A stretch of 8,165 nt of DNA, from positions 1 through 8,165 of the forward strand of contig JABMOJ010000463.1 in the NCBI GenBank assembly GCA_013204195.1, in the 5' to 3' direction. The notes beneath the pieces are model-generated. The model was not told the DNA's origin. It saw only the letters and a program-made list of their open reading frames with translations, and searched no databases. The position numbers and the translations under genes were made by a program. Below, one piece after another: positions 4,355 through 8,165 of this stretch; position 1 is the stretch's first letter, and the number at the start of each line of letters is the position of its first letter. The stretch is from SAR86 cluster bacterium. GTDB taxonomy: Bacteria > Pseudomonadota > Gammaproteobacteria > Pseudomonadales > Azotimanducaceae.

Positions 4355-5962
4355 TTAGAACTTCGAGGCGGTGATCCAAACATCTGACCTTGCCCAGCTG
4401 TCGAGAAAGTCTTGAGCCACCGTCGGGTCATTTTTAGACTGAGCCGCCAGGGCGGCTTGAAGACCGAACAATGACCAGCCATTGCGCGGATGATCCGCCA
4501 GTTCTTCGACGTAGACGCGCTCGGCATCACGCCCTCGACCGGCCTCAAGTAACGCTGCACCGAGCCAATGTCGAGCCGCAAATGGCAACGGCTCGGGTTC
4601 ATCAAACGCCATGGCGTCTTCAATCTCGACGGCTTTTTCAAATTCGCTGATCGCGTCGGTCAACAGCTCTTGAGCCCAGAGAATTTCGCCTGCCAAAATA
4701 TGCCCGACGGTGCCCACCACCTGACCCGCCGGATGGAACCTGAATTTATCTTCGGTGGTCTCAGCGAAGGCCAAAACCTGGTCGCGCAATCGCGTTGCGG
4801 TCTTGATGTCGCCCTGTTTCAGACTGGCGTAGCCGCGCGAAAAATCCCACAAGCTAGCGGACACAGGGTCTTTCGGGCGGCGTTGATTTTCAAGCACCTC
4901 GTCGAATCGACCAAAGCGGACGAGGGTTAAAACCTCGTACATCGCATTGCCACTGACCTTTCGATAGTCTTTACCGGCCTGGATCGCCACGGCACCCTGA
5001 CCGTCAAAGGAGGCCGCATACAGCAACATATGCAGATTGTGGGTCGGCCCATAGGAAAAACCCAGGTTCTTGCCCGCCTTCAAGTCCGACTGCACCGCTA
5101 GCATATTGGTTCGCACCGAGCGACCCCACAAACCCACCTCATTCCAGGTATGGGATGGCATATGCTGGACATGACTGGCAACCGGCACTGCGGTGGCAAA
5201 GTGCTCAGCACAGGCTAACGCCCGCCCGGGCTCCTGACTTGATTCAGTGGCATGAATATACAGATGACAGGCCCCTGGGTGGGTGATGTCTTCGTCCAAG
5301 ACGCGGGTCAGGACCCCGTGCAGGCGAATCAAATCTGGGTCAGCAAGGTCTCGGTTTCCGTGTCGATCCTCAAGCATAAACAGCGCGACAGCATAGACCG
5401 TCGCCACCTCGTGATTGTCAGGGTATCGCGCATAAACCTTCGCCATTGCTGCGGCAAAGGCCTCATCGACTGGTCGGCGATTCGACGGTTGATAGTCTTG
5501 GGGATAGCGCACAACAGCGGCCTGTATGAGCGCTCGCTCCACCCCATCAACCTGGCCTTCCGCCAATTCCGCCGCGCGAGTGATGGCGGCAAATGCCTGC
5601 GGTACAGCCGCGGCAGTCATACCACCATTGAGAAACGAACCCAGCGCAAAGGCCTCGCCCCAGAAACACATCGCACAGTTAGGATCAGCCCGTCTGGCTT
5701 GCGCCATCGACCGCGCCGCCTCATTGACATTGTAGGCATAGCGCAACTGCATACCTTGATTAAAGTAGGCTTGCGCTGCCGGCACGGTTGTACCCACTGT
5801 CCAGGTGTAGCGGCCCAACGCCGATGGAATCAGGTCAATCGGGGCGTCCGTTGCGATCACCCCAGCCCCCATTTGCATCGCGCCGTGGCCCTCTGTATCG
5901 GTATTCGCGCAGCCTACCAAAATGGCAAACACAACCCCGGCCAACAATACATTTTTGATCAT
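4355..5962 (-). CDS. TPR-repeat lipoprotein of unknown function
   Basis: A 535-aa protein with a lipoprotein signal: Lys3, hydrophobic stretch 5-16, then the lipobox LVGC with Cys18 as the lipidation site. It is therefore exported and membrane-anchored in the envelope. TPR-like helical pairs are seen at about 62-110 (AQAYFNQGMQLRYAYNVNEA, then the A-x(2)-DP-x-C-A pattern) and near the C-terminus (about 428-500: SEFEKAVEIE, HWLGAALLEAGRGRDAERVY). In between is a block with many His, HPGACHLYIHATES (228-241) and HVQHMPSHTW (264-273), well kept in this family of bacterial TPR proteins and possibly metal-binding (inference). CAMC (96-99) is not a haem site since no His follows. AGGTG lies 5-6 nt before the ATG at 5962. 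It follows the kinase gene by 104 nt. Its partner or substrate is unknown. Confidence 0.85.
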   Translation of the reverse strand: MIKNVLLAGVVFAILVGCANTDTEGHGAMQMGAGVIATDAPIDLIPSALGRYTWTVGTTVPAAQAYFNQGMQLRYAYNVNEAARSMAQARRADPNCAMCFWGEAFALGSFLNGGMTAAAVPQAFAAITRAAELAEGQVDGVERALIQAAVVRYPQDYQPSNRRPVDEAFAAAMAKVYARYPDNHEVATVYAVALFMLEDRHGNRDLADPDLIRLHGVLTRVLDEDITHPGACHLYIHATESSQEPGRALACAEHFATAVPVASHVQHMPSHTWNEVGLWGRSVRTNMLAVQSDLKAGKNLGFSYGPTHNLHMLLYAASFDGQGAVAIQAGKDYRKVSGNAMYEVLTLVRFGRFDEVLENQRRPKDPVSASLWDFSRGYASLKQGDIKTATRLRDQVLAFAETTEDKFRFHPAGQVVGTVGHILAGEILWAQELLTDAISEFEKAVEIEDAMAFDEPEPLPFAARHWLGAALLEAGRGRDAERVYVEELADHPRNGWSLFGLQAALAAQSKNDPTVAQDFLDSWARSDVWITASKF

Positions 5963-6066
5963 TTGGGCACCTGTTGCTGAAATTCAAAACCCTTTAATCG
6001 CGCCTACACCGAAGACAATAAAAGCCTACATCTACTCGTAGTCGCAACCAGTCAGTGGTCATACTG

Positions 6067-6990
6067 TCACCCTGGCGGCCTGAATAACAGCCCGTCAACG
6101 CCGTGCTCGGCATTAAGGTTGAGCACTATATCGGCAGTCTTCGGCAATTCTTCAAGGCAGCGCCGGGTGATGCGCTCGTAGTGTTGAATAAAGCGCGACA
6201 ATTGCACCGAGTCCATAACGCCAGCATTCGCTTCGGCTTTTTCTGCCAACTTCTGCTCTTGCAATTGACGCCACTCGTAGACCTTGTCAAAACTCGGAAT
6301 CGCGATATGCACCAGCAGATCCGCTTGACTGAACAATGCCTGGTGGTAACGACCCAAGCAGGCGTTCACATAGTGGCGCCAACTGCCGTCCGGGTCCTCC
6401 TGTGCCTCTAGCCTATTGATCGGCTCTCGTAGTGACTCAGCCGTCGCGACTGGCGCATTGTTACACCAGCCTTCAAACAATATGACGTCAACACTATGGT
6501 CCACCACCGTCCAGTCCGCGGCTGGCCGGCGATCATCCACGGACTTGTCAAATCGCGGCACCTGACAGGGCTGCGATACTGAGCACTGACGCAGCTCGGC
6601 GAATACGGCTGTTGCCAGCGCCAGGTCGTGCGTGCCGGGCACCCCACGGGTCGCTAACAGCGGATGCTTAGCCAGCGCCAGTTGTTGGCGCTCGGTGTGG
6701 GTGAGATAAAAATCATCCAGCGAGATATCCACCGCATCTAGCTGCCAGGCGGCCTTGAGCAATAGTTTTAAAAAGGCTGTCAGCGTCGACTTACCGGATC
6801 CCTGGGCACCACTGATACTCACCAACAAGGTACCAGCCTGCTGAGACTGCGCCTGCGCAATGCGCGCTGCTATGGGCAAATACCAGCGTTCAACTACCGC
6901 GACAAAATCCGCTGGTAGGTGTTCGACTTCGATGAGGTCGCTGACCTGGGGCGCCATCAACGCAAAGTCAGACAGTATTTTTGCACTCAT
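6067..6990 (-). CDS. P-loop kinase, D-glycerate 3-kinase/Tda10-like family
   Basis: A 307-aa cytoplasmic P-loop kinase resembling plant D-glycerate 3-kinase (GLYK, which makes 3-phosphoglycerate) and yeast Tda10, distant relatives of phosphoribulokinase and uridine kinase. Visible: strand LLVSIS, then Walker A GAQGSGKST (61-69); the family block VDISLDDFYLTHTERQQLA (87-105) with paired Asp; LLATRGVPGTHDLALA (111-126), the typical RGxxGTHD; VPRFDKSVDDR (144-154); and VDVILFEGWC (167-176), the Walker B-like strand with EGW. All family blocks are in order and intact. The ATG at 6990 has AAGGAG 11 nt upstream. The gene begins 21 nt after the Rieske oxygenase stop, so the two are likely co-transcribed. 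The kinase call is firm; glycerate as the substrate is family knowledge, not shown here, and another small hydroxy acid is possible. Confidence 0.87.
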   Translation of the reverse strand: MSAKILSDFALMAPQVSDLIEVEHLPADFVAVVERWYLPIAARIAQAQSQQAGTLLVSISGAQGSGKSTLTAFLKLLLKAAWQLDAVDISLDDFYLTHTERQQLALAKHPLLATRGVPGTHDLALATAVFAELRQCSVSQPCQVPRFDKSVDDRRPAADWTVVDHSVDVILFEGWCNNAPVATAESLREPINRLEAQEDPDGSWRHYVNACLGRYHQALFSQADLLVHIAIPSFDKVYEWRQLQEQKLAEKAEANAGVMDSVQLSRFIQHYERITRRCLEELPKTADIVLNLNAEHGVDGLLFRPPG

Positions 6991-7011
6991 TGGTTAATCA
7001 ACTCCTTGCGC

Positions 7012-8160
7012 TTAACCCGAGTGATTCGGCTTTTTCAGACCCAGACCCGACACCCACAATTGGTTCAATTGCCAGATACCCTGCTCAAACAGACTCAACC
7101 GCCCTTGGGTTGTCATCGCTGCCTGCAATCCCTGCCAAGGTCCCCGATTGACGACGATATCTTCTTCATGAATCAATTTCAGCATGGCCACAACATCCGC
7201 TCGATCTTCAGCACTGGGTTCACCGGTGATCGATGGATGGTACAACCCATGAATTTTCAAACGCATTTTACCCACACCATAGGGCTCGAGCTGATACCAG
7301 GCGGCGCCCGCGGCCGAGGCGCCAAACAACAGGGTAGGAAACACACAGACCGCAATCAAGTCATGCTGCTGAGCGGGTGTCAGCGCTGGAAAAGCGCCTT
7401 CTTCGACGGTGACTCGATGGCCGCCGGGCATTTTCAGGAACACCCATGGCTGACCCTCGTTATCCAGAATTTGAGCATCGCGGGCAGGATAGGCAGGTTC
7501 GAAAGTTTGCTTATGGGGACCGATATGGTGGTAGGCCTCCATAAAGTTCTCCACCAGAATTTTCCAATTCCAAGGACTATCATACTCAATAGTTTCAAGT
7601 ACTTGCATCTCGCTAAAGGCGTAATTCGAGACCAGGGGCAGAAGCCCGGCAAGTCGTGGCGCCAGCGGTTGCGCCTGCGGGTCGAGATTAACGAAAATAA
7701 AACCCTGCCAGACTTCAAGCTGCAATTCCGGCAGGCACAGGGCCGATTCAGCGAACCCCTCAACCCCCGTCATCATCGGGGCACTGCGGAGTTTGCCGTC
7801 TAATGCATAGGACCAGCGATGATAGGGACACACCAAACGCGTGGTATTGCCCTGACCTTCAACCAAAGGCATGGCCCGATGCAAACAGACCCGTGACAGG
7901 GCGTGCAATTGGCCTTGCTGATCCCGAGTAACGACAATCGGTTGGGACGGTAGATCGGCGCAGATGTAGTCACCAGGGGCTTTGACTTGGTCGATTCTGG
8001 CGACACAGATCCAGTCTTTAGAAAAAATCGAATCCACTTCAGCTGCGAAGATTTCGCTGCTGGTATAGGCTTGCGGCGGCAGGGTCCACGCCTGTGACAG
8101 GGGTGCCGTGATTTTCTGCGGGGCATCCGTGGCAATCAGACTCGGGGTTTTGGCGCTCAT
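7012..8160 (-). CDS. Rieske [2Fe-2S] non-heme iron oxygenase, alpha subunit
   Basis: A 382-aa ring-hydroxylating-type oxygenase subunit that would use electrons from a separate reductase or ferredoxin to activate O2. Rieske domain: CLH (Cys92, His94) and CPYH (Cys111, His114), the CxH-x(16)-CxxH pattern. The catalytic domain holds NWKILVENFMEAYHHIGPH (198-216), supplying the iron ligands His211 or His212 and His216; a third acidic ligand is probably Asp334 in EEDIVVN. The residue bridging the Rieske and mononuclear sites, Asp in naphthalene dioxygenase (D-x-YH), is Glu208 here. The VENFMExYH form is that of choline, glycine betaine and carnitine monooxygenases, so a quaternary amine or other non-aromatic substrate is as likely as an aromatic one. 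The ATG at 8160 is 5 nt from the window edge, so the upstream signals are not visible. No beta subunit or reductase is in the window. Confidence 0.93.
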   Translation of the reverse strand: MSAKTPSLIATDAPQKITAPLSQAWTLPPQAYTSSEIFAAEVDSIFSKDWICVARIDQVKAPGDYICADLPSQPIVVTRDQQGQLHALSRVCLHRAMPLVEGQGNTTRLVCPYHRWSYALDGKLRSAPMMTGVEGFAESALCLPELQLEVWQGFIFVNLDPQAQPLAPRLAGLLPLVSNYAFSEMQVLETIEYDSPWNWKILVENFMEAYHHIGPHKQTFEPAYPARDAQILDNEGQPWVFLKMPGGHRVTVEEGAFPALTPAQQHDLIAVCVFPTLLFGASAAGAAWYQLEPYGVGKMRLKIHGLYHPSITGEPSAEDRADVVAMLKLIHEEDIVVNRGPWQGLQAAMTTQGRLSLFEQGIWQLNQLWVSGLGLKKPNHSG

Positions 8161-8165
8161 AGACC

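Noticed and set aside
5660..5680. CxxC (CAMC) in the TPR lipoprotein as a haem c site
   Set aside because: No His follows the second Cys; the residues belong to a TPR helix pattern common in this family.
5252..5980. 242-aa plus-strand reading frame
   Set aside because: Antisense shadow of the TPR lipoprotein; Arg/His-rich and without any recognisable domain.
6919..7803. 294-aa plus-strand reading frame
   Set aside because: Antisense to the Rieske oxygenase and kinase; its product shows no domain, while the minus-strand motifs are unmistakable.

Overview
The window reads as chromosomal DNA of a free-living proteobacterium, most likely a marine or aquatic gammaproteobacterium. I infer this from moderate GC, Shine-Dalgarno-type ribosome sites, a GlpE-like rhodanese, and the mix of acyl-CoA enzymes with a Rieske oxygenase. 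No RNA gene, insertion sequence or CRISPR array is visible. Seven of eight genes run leftward on the minus strand; only the rhodanese gene runs rightward.

Left part (1-3837, minus strand): a catabolic cluster, read from right to left. It starts with an SRPBCC (START/Bet v1-fold) protein at 3837-3418, followed 4 nt later by an acyl-CoA dehydrogenase from a GTG start at 3413. Next is a carboxymuconolactone decarboxylase (CMD/AhpD-like) gene at 2158-1622. A gene-free gap of 340 nt follows, then a dienelactone hydrolase-family gene (1281-394) and the start of an enoyl-CoA hydratase/isomerase gene (337-1, cut by the window edge).

The main discovery is the CMD gene. It is interrupted by an in-frame TGA (1921-1919), and conventional ORF calling splits it into a 79-aa fragment and a separate downstream fragment. 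The TGA sits exactly where the second cysteine of the family's CxxC redox motif belongs (C-F-T-TGA). The 98 codons after it are open, in frame and typical of the domain's second half. A 6-bp stem with an AGGGU loop begins 14 nt after the TGA and closely resembles the apical hairpin of the E. coli fdhF SECIS. I therefore annotate one 178-aa selenoprotein with Sec80 rather than two genes or a pseudogene. A 15-nt perfect palindrome upstream of the SRPBCC gene overlaps a plausible promoter and may be the operator of this unit.

Middle (3838-4354): a 204-nt divergent intergenic region, then a single-domain GlpE-type rhodanese on the plus strand (4042-4344). It converges with a 10-nt gap on a large TPR lipoprotein gene.

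Right part (4355-8165, minus strand): a Rieske non-heme iron oxygenase alpha subunit (8160-7012), then a P-loop kinase of the D-glycerate 3-kinase/Tda10 type (6990-6067) after 21 nt, then the TPR lipoprotein (5962-4355) after 104 nt. The oxygenase and kinase look co-transcribed. No oxygenase reductase or ferredoxin is in the window, and no substrate can be assigned from sequence alone.

Working model (inference): the left cluster oxidises an unidentified acyl-CoA (dehydrogenation, hydration, possibly ester or lactone hydrolysis), with the selenoprotein as a thiol/selenol redox or peroxide-handling partner. The oxygenase operon may feed a related catabolic route, but nothing in the sequence proves the two are linked.
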